A stretch of DNA of 64,000 nt, from NCBI RefSeq assembly GCF_000153045.1, contig NZ_CH724160.1, positions 887,499 through 951,498 on the forward strand. The letters run 5' to 3'. Positions within the stretch are counted from its first letter, which is position 1, and each line of letters starts with the position of its first letter. Positions 53,090 through 62,483 of the stretch are shown piece after piece. Origin of the DNA: Synechococcus sp. WH 5701 (GTDB lineage: Bacteria > Cyanobacteriota > Cyanobacteriia > PCC-6307 > Cyanobiaceae). Under the pieces are notes generated by a model, which was given only the letters and a program-made list of their open reading frames with translations, did no database searches and was not told where the DNA came from. The translations under genes were made by a program, and so were the position numbers.

Positions 53090-54085
53090 ATGTCCGACCC
53101 CCAGGTCGTCGCAAGCCGTTACGCCGATGGGGATGCCAGCGGTGGCCGCTCGCCCGCCGATCGCTCCCACGATCCGGCCCGCCGCCGCCTCTGGAAGGCG
53201 GCGATCAAATGGCCGATGTATTCCGTGGCGGTGATGCCGGTGCTCCTGGCCGCGGGCTGGTGGGCCGGCCAGGGCCAGGCGCCGCGCCTGGATCAGTTGC
53301 TGGCCTTCCTGGTGGCGGCGGTGCTGCTGCTGGGCTGGGAAAACCTGGCCAACGATGTCTTCGATGCCGACACCGGCGTGGACCGGCTGGGCAAGCCCCA
53401 TTCCCTGGTGAATCTCACCGGCCGCCGCGAGCGGGTGGCCCAGCTCGCCAACGGCTGCCTGCTGCTCGGCCTGGCGCTGTTCGCCCTGGTGGCGGCCCGC
53501 AGCACCCCCTTGGTGCTGGCGCTGGTTCTGGGCTGCTGCGCCCTCGGCTACGCCTATCAGGGGCCTCCCCTGCGGCTGGGCTACCGCGGCCTGGGTGAAC
53601 CGCTGTGCTGGCTGGCCTTTGGCCCGCTGGCCACCGCCGCCGCCCTGCTGGCGCTGGCGCCCACGGCTTCTGCAGGTATCCCCTGGAGGGCCGCCCTGCT
53701 GCTGGGCAGCGGACCGGCCCTGGCCACCACCCTGGTGCTGTTCTGCTCCCATTTCCACCAGGTGGAGCAGGACGCCAGCCACGGCAAGCTCTCGCCCGTG
53801 GTGAAGCTGGGCACCGCCGCCGCCGCCGCCCTGGTGCCCTGGTTCATCGCCCTGGCCCTGGCCCTGCAGTGGGCGCCGGTGTTGCTGGGCCGCTGGCCGC
53901 TCACGGCCCTGCTGGGGATGGTGGGCCTGCCTTCCGCCAGGTCCCTGATCCAGTTGCTGCGGGAGCACCACGACGCACCGGAGCGGATCGCCGGCAGCAA
54001 GTTCCTGGCCCTGCGCTTTCAGGCCTTCAACGGCCTGGGCTTGGCGCTGGGCCTGGCGATCGGCCCCTGGCTGCCGCTGCGGTGA
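53090..54085 (+). CDS. menA: DHNA phytyltransferase/octaprenyltransferase
   Basis: A 331-residue UbiA-family membrane prenyltransferase, attaching phytyl (or another prenyl) to 1,4-dihydroxy-2-naphthoate for phylloquinone of photosystem I. The first Asp-rich motif is NLANDVFDADTGVD, the second QVEQDASHGKLSPVVKLG. About nine helices follow a polar N-terminus of 35 residues. The stop overlaps the menC start (GTGA). Confidence 0.95.
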   Translation: MSDPQVVASRYADGDASGGRSPADRSHDPARRRLWKAAIKWPMYSVAVMPVLLAAGWWAGQGQAPRLDQLLAFLVAAVLLLGWENLANDVFDADTGVDRLGKPHSLVNLTGRRERVAQLANGCLLLGLALFALVAARSTPLVLALVLGCCALGYAYQGPPLRLGYRGLGEPLCWLAFGPLATAAALLALAPTASAGIPWRAALLLGSGPALATTLVLFCSHFHQVEQDASHGKLSPVVKLGTAAAAALVPWFIALALALQWAPVLLGRWPLTALLGMVGLPSARSLIQLLREHHDAPERIAGSKFLALRFQAFNGLGLALGLAIGPWLPLR

Positions 54086-55164
54086 AGCTTCGTCTTCACT
54101 GGCGGCGCTTCGATCTGGCCCTGCCCACGCCCCTGGTCACTGCCCGGGGCAGGCTGAGGAGCAAGCGCGGCTGGTTGTTGCGGCTCGAGACGCTGGCCGG
54201 GGGGGACGGCGAGTCGGCGCCGGTCCTCGATCAGGGCTGGGGGGAGGCGGCACCGATGGCGCAGGGCGCCCAGCAAGGCGCTGATGAGCCTGAGCTGGTC
54301 AGCATCGCCAGGGCCATCGAGGCCCTTGGCTCCACGGTCGATCACCAGGAGCTGGAGGGTCGTCTGCCTGCCCTGCCGGCGGCCCTGGCCTTCGCCCTCG
54401 GAGCAGCCCTGGGCGAGATCCAGGGGTTGGTGGGGGCCGCCTCCGGGGGGTGGCTGCCGCCGCCGGCTCCTGCATGGCTGCTGCCGGCAGGTCCGCTGCT
54501 GTTGCCGGCCCTGGAGCGGATCCTGGACACCCAACAGAGCAGCAAGCCGGCTCAGCCGCACGGTGACGGTCTTCCCCTCACGTTGAAGTGGAAGGTGGCG
54601 GCCACCGATGACCTCCAGGAGCGCCAGCTGCTGGAGCAGCTGCTGGAGCGCTTGCCGAACGGGGCCAGGCTCCGCCTCGATGCCAATGGGGGCTGGGGGC
54701 GCACCATGGCTGCGGCCTGGGCGGCAAGGCTGGCGGCGGATCCCCGCCTGGAGTGGCTGGAGCAACCACTGGCTCCCACCGATCATGCCGGTCTGGTCGC
54801 CCTGGCCGCAGGTCCCCCGGCTCTGCCGGTGGCCCTGGATGAGTCGCTGGCGCAGGATCCAGGCCTGCGCAACAGCTGGGGCGGATGGCAGGTGCGACGG
54901 CCTTCCCAGGAGGGAGACCCCAGGCCCCTTCTGGCACAACTGCAGGCAGGCGTGCCCCAGCTGATGCTCAGCACCGCCTTCGAGACCGGTATCGGCCGCC
55001 GTTGGCTGCACCACCTGGCCGCTCTTCAGGCGGGGGGACCCACCCCCGCGGCGCCCGGGCTGGCCCCGGGCTGGGGCGCCAGCGGTGATCTCGCCAGTAC
55101 CGATCCCGAGCGGGTCTGGGCCGCATCCGCCGGGCGCTGGGTGGAGTCGCCAGAGTTGGCGTGA
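54082..55164 (+). CDS. menC: o-Succinylbenzoate synthase
   Basis: A 360-residue enolase-superfamily enzyme dehydrating SHCHC to o-succinylbenzoate. Key residues are visible: LKWKVA (catalytic Lys pair), LRLDANGGW (metal Asp), LEWLEQPLAP (metal Glu) and PVALDESLA (metal Asp). The second catalytic Lys is in the variable GGWQVRRPS region, where a Lys would usually stand; here it reads QVRR, which deserves attention. The GTG start at 54082 overlaps menA. It overlaps the next small gene by 4 nt. Confidence 0.9.
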   Translation: MKLRLHWRRFDLALPTPLVTARGRLRSKRGWLLRLETLAGGDGESAPVLDQGWGEAAPMAQGAQQGADEPELVSIARAIEALGSTVDHQELEGRLPALPAALAFALGAALGEIQGLVGAASGGWLPPPAPAWLLPAGPLLLPALERILDTQQSSKPAQPHGDGLPLTLKWKVAATDDLQERQLLEQLLERLPNGARLRLDANGGWGRTMAAAWAARLAADPRLEWLEQPLAPTDHAGLVALAAGPPALPVALDESLAQDPGLRNSWGGWQVRRPSQEGDPRPLLAQLQAGVPQLMLSTAFETGIGRRWLHHLAALQAGGPTPAAPGLAPGWGASGDLASTDPERVWAASAGRWVESPELA

Positions 55165-55487
55165 TCGACACCGCCACCGCGATGAGCCTCAGCAAGCAAG
55201 ACACCCTGGCGGCCTCGGCCCCCTGGGTGGCCGTGGTCCTCAACCTGGTGCCGGGCCTGGGCACCGGCTACATCTATCAACGGCGCTGGCGGGCCTACTG
55301 GATCACCTCGGCAGTGAGCACCGGCTGGTTCGCGTTGGGACTGGTGCTGGGCCAGGGGGGCGGGGCCGATCTGGGCGCCAAGGCTGACCCGCGTCAGCAG
55401 TTGGTGGGTCTGCTCGGCCTGCTGTTGCTGGCCGGTGTCACGGCTGTGGAGGCGGGGATCGCCGCCCGCCGCGCCCGGCAGGCCTAG
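55161..55487 (+). CDS. Small membrane protein within the men operon
   Basis: A 108-residue protein with about three hydrophobic segments (WVAVVLNLVPGLGTGYIYQRR at 22-42, WITSAVSTGWFALGLVL, LLGLLLLAGVTAVEAG). The NLVPGLGTGYIYQRRW block resembles TM2-like domains (G-GxGxxYxGR). Start GTG overlaps menC by 4 nt (GTGA), so it is translated with the pathway, but no role in quinone synthesis is known to me. Confidence 0.78.
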   Translation: MIDTATAMSLSKQDTLAASAPWVAVVLNLVPGLGTGYIYQRRWRAYWITSAVSTGWFALGLVLGQGGGADLGAKADPRQQLVGLLGLLLLAGVTAVEAGIAARRARQA

Positions 55488-55504
55488 GCCCTGGATCGTC
55501 GCTG

Positions 55505-56782
55505 ATGGGTTCTCCTCTGCTGCTCACCAGCGCCGCGCCGGCCGAGGCCCTGGTGGCGCGCCTGGAGCAGGCCTGGCGTGAGGAGCGCCTGGTGGGCCTC
55601 TGTGCCGAGCAGGAGCAGGAGCTGCTCGGCGCAGCCTTGGCTGGATCGGCCCTGAGCGGGGCCGGTGTGGTGGTGGGCAGTGGTGGCAGCGCCGGCCGCC
55701 GCCGCTGGTGTCTGCAGCCGCTGGCCCACCTGGAGGCCTCAGCTGGCGCCACTGGGCAGTGGTTGCAGTCGATCGGGCTGGATCCTTCAGCGACGCTGCA
55801 GCTCAACCCCCTGCCGCTCCATCACGTCAGCGGTCTGATGCCCCTGGTGAGGAGCCGGGTCTGGGGAACACCCTGGCGCTGGTTGCCCCCGGAGCTGATG
55901 CGCCGGCCCCGGGAGCTGGCGGCGGCGTTTCCCCTCCCAGCCGGCCGCGGGGCGCTGCTCTCCCTGGTGCCCACCCAGCTGGAGCGGCTGCTGGCCGCAG
56001 CGGAGGGCTGCGCCTGGCTGCGGAGCTGCGCCGTGGTCTGGGTCGGAGGTGCGGCGCTCTCTGCTGAGTTGGCTGCCCGGGCCCGCGCGGCTGAGATCCG
56101 GCTTTCGCCCTGTTACGGCGCCAGCGAAACGGCCGCGATGGTGGCAGCCCTGCCCCCGGAGCGCTTCCTGGAGGGGGAAGATGGCTGTGGTCAGCCCTTG
56201 GCCGATGTGCAGCTGCGGCTCGACCCCGATGGCGCTCTGCTGGTGCGCACCGGACGCCTCAGTCCCGGCTGTCTGGAGGCCGGGCAGCTGCAGCGGCTGG
56301 AGCGGCAGGGGGCCTGGTGGCGCAGTGGTGATGGGGCCCGCGTCGGCCCCGCCGGCCTCCAGATCCTGGGACGCTTGGATGGGGCGATCAGCAGCGGCGG
56401 CGAAACCGTTTTCCCTGAGCAGGTGGAGGCCCGGCTGCTGGGCTGGGCCCGGGCGGAGGGGCTACCCCTGGCCCAGGTGCTGCTGCTGCCCAGCCCCGAT
56501 CCCCTCTGGGGCCAGCGCCTGGTGGCCCTGGTGCGTCACGGCGGTGCCCCAGGGCCGCCAGGGCCTGAGGCGGACACCGCCACCACGGCGGCCCTGATCA
56601 CCGATTGCCAGCGGCTGGCTCAACGGCTTCCCCCCGCCCAGCGCCCCCAACACTGGCTGGCCTGCCCTGATCTGGCCCCCAACGGCCTTGGCAAGTGGGA
56701 GCGGAGGCGCTGGAGCGGCTGGCTGCTCCAGACCTGTGACGGAGGAGCCCGCGAGGATGACGCTGCCGCTGAAGTCCGCTAA
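55505..56782 (+). CDS. menE: o-Succinylbenzoate-CoA ligase
   Basis: A 425-residue AMP-forming ligase, activating o-succinylbenzoate with CoA. Motifs of the ANL family are LHHVSGLMPLVRS, LVPTQLERLL, CYGASETAAMVAAL (A5-type motif), RSGDGARVGPAGLQILGRLDGAISSGGETVFPEQVEA (A7-A8 region) and a final NGLGKWER with the catalytic Lys. It is compact compared with other ligases, as usual for cyanobacterial MenE. It lies 17 nt after the small membrane gene. Confidence 0.92.
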   Translation: MGSPLLLTSAAPAEALVARLEQAWREERLVGLCAEQEQELLGAALAGSALSGAGVVVGSGGSAGRRRWCLQPLAHLEASAGATGQWLQSIGLDPSATLQLNPLPLHHVSGLMPLVRSRVWGTPWRWLPPELMRRPRELAAAFPLPAGRGALLSLVPTQLERLLAAAEGCAWLRSCAVVWVGGAALSAELAARARAAEIRLSPCYGASETAAMVAALPPERFLEGEDGCGQPLADVQLRLDPDGALLVRTGRLSPGCLEAGQLQRLERQGAWWRSGDGARVGPAGLQILGRLDGAISSGGETVFPEQVEARLLGWARAEGLPLAQVLLLPSPDPLWGQRLVALVRHGGAPGPPGPEADTATTAALITDCQRLAQRLPPAQRPQHWLACPDLAPNGLGKWERRRWSGWLLQTCDGGAREDDAAAEVR

Positions 56783-56805
56783 AGCTGGTCAGTCGCGCCC
56801 TCTGG

Positions 56806-57084
56806 ATGACCTCATCCGCTGATCCGGAACTCTCCAACAAGAAGCTGGCCGCGGGGCTGCTGGGAATCTTTCTGGGTGCCTTCGGGATCCACAAGTTCGT
56901 GCTCGGCTACACCACTTCGGGCGTGATCATGCTGGTGGTGTCCGTTGCTGGAGGTGTGGTCACCTGTGGCATTGCCAGCTTCGTGATGGGGGTGATTGGC
57001 CTGATCGAGGGAATCATCTATCTCACGAAGACCCCCGAAGAGTTCAAGGCCACCTACATCGACGCCAAGAAGGAGTGGTTCTGA
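56806..57084 (+). CDS. TM2-domain protein
   Basis: A 92-residue membrane protein with the TM2 signature: KKLAAGLLGIFLGAFGIHKF, VLGYTTSGVIMLV, then a second helix pair ending IEGIIYLTKTPEEF. Two close transmembrane helices are joined by a short GHKF-type turn. General function unknown. The stop overlaps the next start (TGATG). Confidence 0.9.
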   Translation: MTSSADPELSNKKLAAGLLGIFLGAFGIHKFVLGYTTSGVIMLVVSVAGGVVTCGIASFVMGVIGLIEGIIYLTKTPEEFKATYIDAKKEWF

Positions 57085-57305
57085 TGGCTGGCCGCGGCAC
57101 CACTCCCCTGAAAGCCGGGACCCTCAATCTGCGCGCACCCGGGCTCTCCGGACGTCTCGGTCTGACCCTGCTGATCGCTCTGGCGGCTTCGGTGAGCTTC
57201 TCCCTGGCGGGGGTGGCGGTGGAGGATGGCTTTCATCCGCTCAGCCTTGTGGCCAGCCTGCTGCCACTGCAACTCGCCGCTTTGCTCTGGGCGATCCCCC
57301 GCTAA
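57084..57305 (+). CDS. Small two-helix membrane protein
   Basis: A 73-residue protein. A polar N-terminus (about 20 residues) precedes two hydrophobic helices (LGLTLLIALAASVSFSLAG and LSLVASLLPLQLAALLWAI). It starts at the ATG overlapping the TM2 gene stop and converges with the thioesterase gene, overlapping it by 4 nt. No family recognised. Confidence 0.65.
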   Translation: MAGRGTTPLKAGTLNLRAPGLSGRLGLTLLIALAASVSFSLAGVAVEDGFHPLSLVASLLPLQLAALLWAIPR

Positions 57306-57853
57306 CCCTGGGTTGACGGAGGAGAAGGTTCCCCGTTGGCGGATGCCACCAGCCAGCCCTCGATCGCGGAGGGCAGATTGCAGCGAAGGCGGCTGAGGGG
57401 GTCGATGGCCACATGCCGGGTTAGCCCCCGGGCCACAGGGCGGCTGGCCCCATCCAGGCAAGCGAAGCTGTAACTCACCTCGAAACTTCCGGACGTGAGC
57501 CGTCGTGGTGCGAGGGCGATCGCCAGCGGATCGCCGCAAACCAGGGGTGCCAGAAAGTCGGCACGGCAATGCACGATCGGAAGCGCCACCTTCGCTTGGC
57601 TGGGGTCGCCCTTGTCACGGGTCTCAGGGGGCCAGCTGGGGGTGGTCCAGCTGGGGGTGGGAAAGATCGCAGCAGCCGAGATTCCGAAGGCTTCGAGGCT
57701 CTCCTCATAGGCCTCATGGCACCAGCGCAACAGTTGGTGGAAATGCATCACGCCGGCGGCATCGGTATCACCGAAGCGCACGCTGCGGTGGAGCAGCAAC
57801 CAACGGGAGGGATCGATTGGGGCTGGCCCGCTGCCGATGAGGTTGTTGGTCAT
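57302..57853 (-). CDS. 1,4-Dihydroxy-2-naphthoyl-CoA thioesterase
   Basis: A 183-residue hotdog-fold thioesterase. The 4HBT motif VRFGDTDAAGVMHFHQLLRW contains the catalytic Asp, and YEESLEAFGI follows, as in the cyanobacterial DHNA-CoA hydrolases. It hydrolyses DHNA-CoA to DHNA, the substrate of MenA. Its position at the end of the men block supports this role over other 4HBT activities. It is encoded opposite to menE. Confidence 0.88.
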   Translation of the reverse strand: MTNNLIGSGPAPIDPSRWLLLHRSVRFGDTDAAGVMHFHQLLRWCHEAYEESLEAFGISAAAIFPTPSWTTPSWPPETRDKGDPSQAKVALPIVHCRADFLAPLVCGDPLAIALAPRRLTSGSFEVSYSFACLDGASRPVARGLTRHVAIDPLSRLRCNLPSAIEGWLVASANGEPSPPSTQG

Positions 57854-58132
57854 GGTGTTGCCGCTCGATTCAAGTCTTGGCTTGTCTTGAACTTGGGTCT
57901 ACCGTTATGCCCTGCTCACACAGATGATCCCACGTATCCGCCGCGCCTGGTGACCAGGCTGATGATGACAGAAAATGTCGTTTTCTTGCCTTGCTGGTCA
58001 AGGCGGTTTTTGAGAGCAATGCTTTGAACAGACGGTAAGCGGCGGCGGGGGCAGCAAGGAGTTTCAGATGCGCAACTCGTGCTTTCCCGGGCAGAGGTCG
58101 CTAGTCCAGTCCTGCTTTTTGGATGTTCACAG
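57854..58132. promoter_or_regulatory. Intergenic region between divergent thioesterase and methyltransferase genes
   Basis: This 279-bp region must contain the promoters of two divergent genes. It includes AT-rich tracts such as GACAGAAAATGTCGTTTTCTTG near 57965-57990. No clear -35/-10 pair or operator was found. Confidence 0.4.
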
Positions 58133-59272
58133 ATGACACGTTCGATTGTTGATCCAGCTGGCACTCTGTCGGCGGTTCAGACCGAGTCCCAGTCCAGGGA
58201 AGCCAGTCACTCCCTGGGGTACAGAAGTACCCGTCTGATGGCGGGTGGCTTCAACCAGGCCCAGATGGCCATGGCGGAGGCCTACATCAATGGTCTGGAA
58301 ATCCCCGACTCGCTCTTCCGAGGGATGATCCACACCTCCATGCCCGTCCTGTTTCGCCACTTCCCTGGCCTCTTGGCTCCGTATGATTGGGTGCTGGAGG
58401 AATCTGATCGGATTGCGGAATCATCCAGGGAACTGATGGAGATTCAGTATGATCGTCCCCAGGAGATGTTGAATCGAATGCTGGGCGACTGGGAGCCCAT
58501 CTATCCAAAGTACAGCACTGGATACTGGGAGCACGGTGCCAAAAATCTGGAGGAATCTCAACGGCACATGATTGATCAGATGATTGAACGCCTGGGCATA
58601 GTGGATGGAGATAATCTCCTCGATTTTGGCTGTGGGTGGGGCTGCGTTCCCAATTACATCCTTTCAAAGTTTCCGAACCTGCGCTGCACGGGAGTCAACC
58701 TGAGCCAGCAACAGTGTGCATACATGCGTGGGAAGATGAAGGATCCGAGCAGTCAATTGAGCTCGGGAAGATTCACCCTGATTGAGGGTGACCTCAATGA
58801 AGTGGAATTACCCGAAAAGTTTACCAAGATCATCTCCGTGGGCGTCTTTTGCCATGTCGGCAATCTGACTCGGGCTTTCCGAAAGCTGGCCAGCCTGCTT
58901 GTGCCCGGCGGGAAGGCATTGATTCATATCATCACGGTTCGGATTCCCAATAATATGTCGTCGGGCTTCACCCACAAGTATATTTTCCCCCATGGGCGCT
59001 ACTGGAATCATGACGCTATTCCCAGCCATGATCGCGACCTGAAAACCATTCAGAAATGGTACATGAATGGAGCCAACTACCACCAGACACTCACTGCCTG
59101 GCTGAATCGATTTGACGCCTCCCAGGATGTTGTCAGCCAATTGGACTATGGCATGGACTATGCAAGATTTCGGCGGATATGGCGCTTTTATCTCCTCTTG
59201 CTCGGGACAATCTTCAGTAGCTGTGATGGTGAATTCAATGGCAACGGCCAGTATCTGTTGACCCATGCCTGA
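58133..59272 (+). CDS. CFA synthase-like SAM-dependent methyltransferase
   Basis: A 379-residue methyltransferase of the cyclopropane-fatty-acid synthase/coclaurine N-methyltransferase type. STGYWEHGAKNLEESQRHMI precedes the SAM motif LLDFGCGWGCVPNYIL (about 162-177). GVNLSQQQ, FTKIISVGVFCHVG and IHIITVRIPNN follow. The substrate may be a fatty acyl chain, an amine or another small molecule. Start is the ATG at 58133; a GTG at 58079 is the alternative. The gene is clearly AT-richer than its neighbours and preceded by a 279-bp intergenic gap, which suggests acquisition. Confidence 0.88.
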   Translation: MTRSIVDPAGTLSAVQTESQSREASHSLGYRSTRLMAGGFNQAQMAMAEAYINGLEIPDSLFRGMIHTSMPVLFRHFPGLLAPYDWVLEESDRIAESSRELMEIQYDRPQEMLNRMLGDWEPIYPKYSTGYWEHGAKNLEESQRHMIDQMIERLGIVDGDNLLDFGCGWGCVPNYILSKFPNLRCTGVNLSQQQCAYMRGKMKDPSSQLSSGRFTLIEGDLNEVELPEKFTKIISVGVFCHVGNLTRAFRKLASLLVPGGKALIHIITVRIPNNMSSGFTHKYIFPHGRYWNHDAIPSHDRDLKTIQKWYMNGANYHQTLTAWLNRFDASQDVVSQLDYGMDYARFRRIWRFYLLLLGTIFSSCDGEFNGNGQYLLTHA

Positions 59273-59290
59273 ACCCTGCTGGGGTCGGTT

Positions 59291-59731
59291 TCAGGTGTCT
59301 GGAAAGGCAGCGATGCCGGCTCCATAGGTGAGGCCCATCCGTCCAGCCCAGTAGAGCAAAAGCAGCAGTGTCGCCAGTCCCAGGTGGCTGTCCTTCAATC
59401 CCTGGGGCACCAGCCGCCGGGTCCAGAGGGCCTGCGCCGACCACGCCAGCAGGGCGGCAGCGGCGATCGGCCCGAAGGCGTGCAGGTCCACCGACTCCGC
59501 GAACCGACCATGCAGGGCAGCGGCCGTGGCCCTGGTCAGGAAGCAGGTGGGACACGGCAGACCCGTGAGGGCCCGCAGGGGACAACTCAGTCCAGGCAGG
59601 GCCGGATGCCAGCCCTTCAGCCAGAGGTAGCCGGTGAGCAGCGCAGGCCCAGCGATGCCGCAGCGGTGCAGCTGATTGAGCCAGCGGCGGCGCCGCCTTT
59701 GCCCCCACCCACGGCTGGAGGGTGCGCTCAG
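59291..59731 (-). CDS. DUF2752 membrane protein
   Basis: About 146 residues with a basic N-terminus (a run of five Arg), then [20 protein letters not shown], the family motif [21 protein letters not shown] and two further helices. CPTC-x-x-TR is the DUF2752 signature. No ATG/GTG/TTG in frame precedes the conserved part; a CTG at 59729-59731 overlapping the ndhH stop is the likeliest start, or translation begins inside ndhH. Function unknown. Confidence 0.75.
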   Translation of the reverse strand: MSAPSSRGWGQRRRRRWLNQLHRCGIAGPALLTGYLWLKGWHPALPGLSCPLRALTGLPCPTCFLTRATAAALHGRFAESVDLHAFGPIAAAALLAWSAQALWTRRLVPQGLKDSHLGLATLLLLLYWAGRMGLTYGAGIAAFPDT

Positions 59732-60912
59732 CGGTCCACCGAGCCCATGATCACGTCGATCGAGCCCAGGATCGCCATGATGTCGGCCACCTTGGCCCCG
59801 GTGAGGATGTGGGGCAGGATCTGCAGATTGTTGAAATCGGCAGCCCGAATCTTCCAGCGCCAGGGTGTGACATCATCATTGCCCATGATGAATACACCCA
59901 GTTCTCCCTTGCCCGATTCCACCCGGGCGTACAGCTCACCGCCAGGGATCTTGAAGGTGGGTGCCACCTTCTTGGCCACGTACTGGTAGTCGAAGTCATA
60001 CCAGGAGCTCTTCTTACCCTCGTTCATTCTCTGGGCCTCCAGGTTTTCGGTGGGGCCTCCGGGAATGGCTGTGCAGGCCTGGCGCAGGATCTTCAGCGAC
60101 TGGCGCATCTCCTCGATCCGCACCCGATAGCGGGCGTAGCAGTCGCCCTCCTTCTCCCAGGCCACGTCCCACTCGAAATCGTCGTAGCACTCGTACTTGT
60201 CAACCTTGCGTAAATCCCAGGGCACGCCTGAGGCGCGCAGCATCGGACCCGAAAGACTCCAGTTGATCGCCATCTCGCGACTGATCACCCCCAGGCCCTC
60301 GATGCGGCGCTTGAAGATCGGATTGTTGGTGATCAGCTTCTCGTATTCATCGATCTTCGGGCCGAAGTAATCGCAGAAGTCGAGGCATTTCTCCAGCCAG
60401 CCGTAGGGGAGGTCGGCGGCGACACCGCCAATGCGGAAATAGTTGTTGTTGATCAGCCGCTGGCCGGTGGCTGCTTCCCAGAGGTCGTAGATCATCTCCC
60501 GCTCGCGGAAGATGTAGAAAAATGGGGTCTGGGCGCCCACATCAGCAAGGAATGGGCCAAGCCAGAGCAGATGGTTGGCGATGCGGTTCAGCTCCAGCAT
60601 CAGCACGCGGATGTAGCTGGCGCGTTTCGGCACCTGGATGCTGGCCAGCTTCTCGGGAGCGTTGACCGTGATCGCCTCGTTGAACATGCCGGCCGCGTAG
60701 TCCCAGCGGCTCACGTAGGGGACGAACATCACGTTCGTACGGTTCTCGGCGATCTTCTCCATGCCGCGGTGCAGGTAGCCGATCACCGGCTCGCAATCCA
60801 CCACGTCCTCCCCGTCGAGAGTCACCACGAGCCGCAACACCCCGTGCATGGAGGGGTGGTGCGGCCCGAAGTTGACCACCATCGGCTCCGTACGCGTTTC
60901 CAGTTGCGTCAT
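59728..60912 (-). CDS. ndhH: NAD(P)H-quinone oxidoreductase subunit H
   Basis: A 394-residue 49-kDa-type subunit of the photosynthetic NDH-1 complex on the thylakoid membrane, which takes electrons (from ferredoxin in cyanobacteria) to plastoquinone. [18 protein letters not shown] carries the quinone-site His, followed by [15 protein letters not shown] and MGSVDR at the C-terminus. Length is as in other cyanobacteria. It is divergent from rsmH, 46 nt apart. Confidence 0.97.
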   Translation of the reverse strand: MTQLETRTEPMVVNFGPHHPSMHGVLRLVVTLDGEDVVDCEPVIGYLHRGMEKIAENRTNVMFVPYVSRWDYAAGMFNEAITVNAPEKLASIQVPKRASYIRVLMLELNRIANHLLWLGPFLADVGAQTPFFYIFREREMIYDLWEAATGQRLINNNYFRIGGVAADLPYGWLEKCLDFCDYFGPKIDEYEKLITNNPIFKRRIEGLGVISREMAINWSLSGPMLRASGVPWDLRKVDKYECYDDFEWDVAWEKEGDCYARYRVRIEEMRQSLKILRQACTAIPGGPTENLEAQRMNEGKKSSWYDFDYQYVAKKVAPTFKIPGGELYARVESGKGELGVFIMGNDDVTPWRWKIRAADFNNLQILPHILTGAKVADIMAILGSIDVIMGSVDR

Positions 60913-60958
60913 GGGCCCGTGGACTCGAAGGCGAACGTGCGGATCTTAGGAAGGAACC

Positions 60959-61858
60959 ATGCCGAAGACGTTCGATCACCTGCCGGTTCTGGCCGCTGCC
61001 GTGGTAGCCGGCTTTACCGACCTCCCGGGCGAGGGCACGTTGCTGGATGTCACCGTGGGCGGCGGTGGTCACAGCGCCCTGTTGCTGGCGGCTCATCCGG
61101 GCTTGCGCCTGATCGGCCTGGATCAAGATCCAGCGGCCCTGGCGGCGGCCGCTGAGCGCTTGGAACCCTTTGCTGATCGGGTCACCCTGGTGCCCAGCAA
61201 CTTCGCGAACTATGCCCCCAGCGAGCCCCTGGTGGGGGTGCTGGCCGATCTCGGGGTGAGCAGCCCCCAGCTGGACCGGCCCGAGCGGGGGTTCAGCTTC
61301 CGCCTCGATGGTCCCCTCGACATGCGCATGAACAGCGCTGAGGGTGAGACGGCCGCTGAGCTGATGGACCGGGTGGAGGAGAAGGACCTGGCCGATCTCA
61401 TCTATGCCTATGGCGAGGAGAGGCTGTCGCGGCGGATCGCCCGCCGTATCGTCGAAGCCCGTCCCTGGCACGGCTCGAGTCGTGGCACGGCCGCCCTGGC
61501 CTACCTCGTGGCCGGCTGCTATCCCCCCAAGGCCCGCCATGGCCGCATCCATGCCGCCACCCGCACCTTCCAGGCCCTGCGCATCGCTGTGAACGACGAA
61601 CTCGGGGCTCTCGAGCGCCTGCTTCACAACGCCCCCGACTGGCTGATGCCGGGAGGCCTCTTCGGCGTGATCAGCTTCCACTCACTTGAAGACCGGCGGG
61701 TGAAGGCGGCGTTCCTCGCCGATGACCGCCTCGAGCGGCTGACCCGCAAGCCCGTGGTGGCCGATGAGCAGGAGGCGGAGCGCAATCCCCGCAGCCGTTC
61801 AGCGAAATTCAGGCTGGCCCGGAGGCGTTCAGCGAACTTCTCGCTGGGGAAGCGCTGA
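60959..61858 (+). CDS. rsmH: 16S rRNA m4C1402 methyltransferase RsmH (MraW)
   Basis: A 299-residue Rsm[14 protein letters not shown] starts the protein, the SAM loop is [36 protein letters not shown] is the family signature, [16 protein letters not shown] comes later, and [15 protein letters not shown] is near the C-terminus. It methylates N4 of C1402 in 16S rRNA. The stop overlaps the next start (TGATG). Confidence 0.97.
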   Translation: MPKTFDHLPVLAAAVVAGFTDLPGEGTLLDVTVGGGGHSALLLAAHPGLRLIGLDQDPAALAAAAERLEPFADRVTLVPSNFANYAPSEPLVGVLADLGVSSPQLDRPERGFSFRLDGPLDMRMNSAEGETAAELMDRVEEKDLADLIYAYGEERLSRRIARRIVEARPWHGSSRGTAALAYLVAGCYPPKARHGRIHAATRTFQALRIAVNDELGALERLLHNAPDWLMPGGLFGVISFHSLEDRRVKAAFLADDRLERLTRKPVVADEQEAERNPRSRSAKFRLARRRSANFSLGKR

Positions 61859-62406
61859 TGGATCGCAGTGACCTGTTCTGGTGGATCGCGTTCAGCATCC
61901 AGCTGATGGCCATCCCCGGCACGCTGCTGCCCATCCTGCCCGGGCTGATCTTCCTGCCCCTGGGGGCGGCGGTCTGGGTCTGGGCCGAGGGCTGGGCCGG
62001 CACCTGGCCGGAGTTCCTTCTGGCTGCTCTGATCCTCCTGCTGGGCTGGGGAGCGGATCTGCTCGGCGTGACCCTCGGGGCGGCCAGGCTTCAGGCCACC
62101 CGCTGGGCCTATGTGGGGGCCGGTCTGGGCTTGCTGGTGGGTCTGCTGGGGCTGTTACCGGCGCTGCCGGTGGGGGGACCACTGCTGGGAGCCCTGCTCG
62201 GCCCTTTGCTGGGGGCCTCGCTGGGGGAACTGCTCACAGCCCCCACCTCGCTCGGCCCCCTGGGCCTGCTGCGGCTGCGCCGTTCCCTGCTGGTGGGGCT
62301 GGCCGTGGTCACCGGGATGCTCGTGAGCCGGGTGGCCCAGTTCCTGCTGGCCCTGGCCGGCGTGGCGGGGTTCGTGCTGCTCAGCAGGCTGCTGCTGCCG
62401 GGTTGA
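61858..62406 (+). CDS. DUF456 membrane protein
   Basis: A 182-residue protein with about five hydrophobic helices. IPGTLLPILPGLIFLPLGA and the Gly-rich GPLLGALLGPLLGASLGELL are typical of DUF456. A glycine-zipper-like run (GALLGPLLGASLG) suggests tight helix packing. Function unknown. It is co-translated with rsmH. Confidence 0.85.
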   Translation: MDRSDLFWWIAFSIQLMAIPGTLLPILPGLIFLPLGAAVWVWAEGWAGTWPEFLLAALILLLGWGADLLGVTLGAARLQATRWAYVGAGLGLLVGLLGLLPALPVGGPLLGALLGPLLGASLGELLTAPTSLGPLGLLRLRRSLLVGLAVVTGMLVSRVAQFLLALAGVAGFVLLSRLLLPG

Positions 62407-62483
62407 CTCCGTGCGACCGCAGCAGGCTCGCGCCCGGGGCTCCCGGCAGCCCGTTGGTGGCCCTGGCAAGGAAGGCTTTCCGG

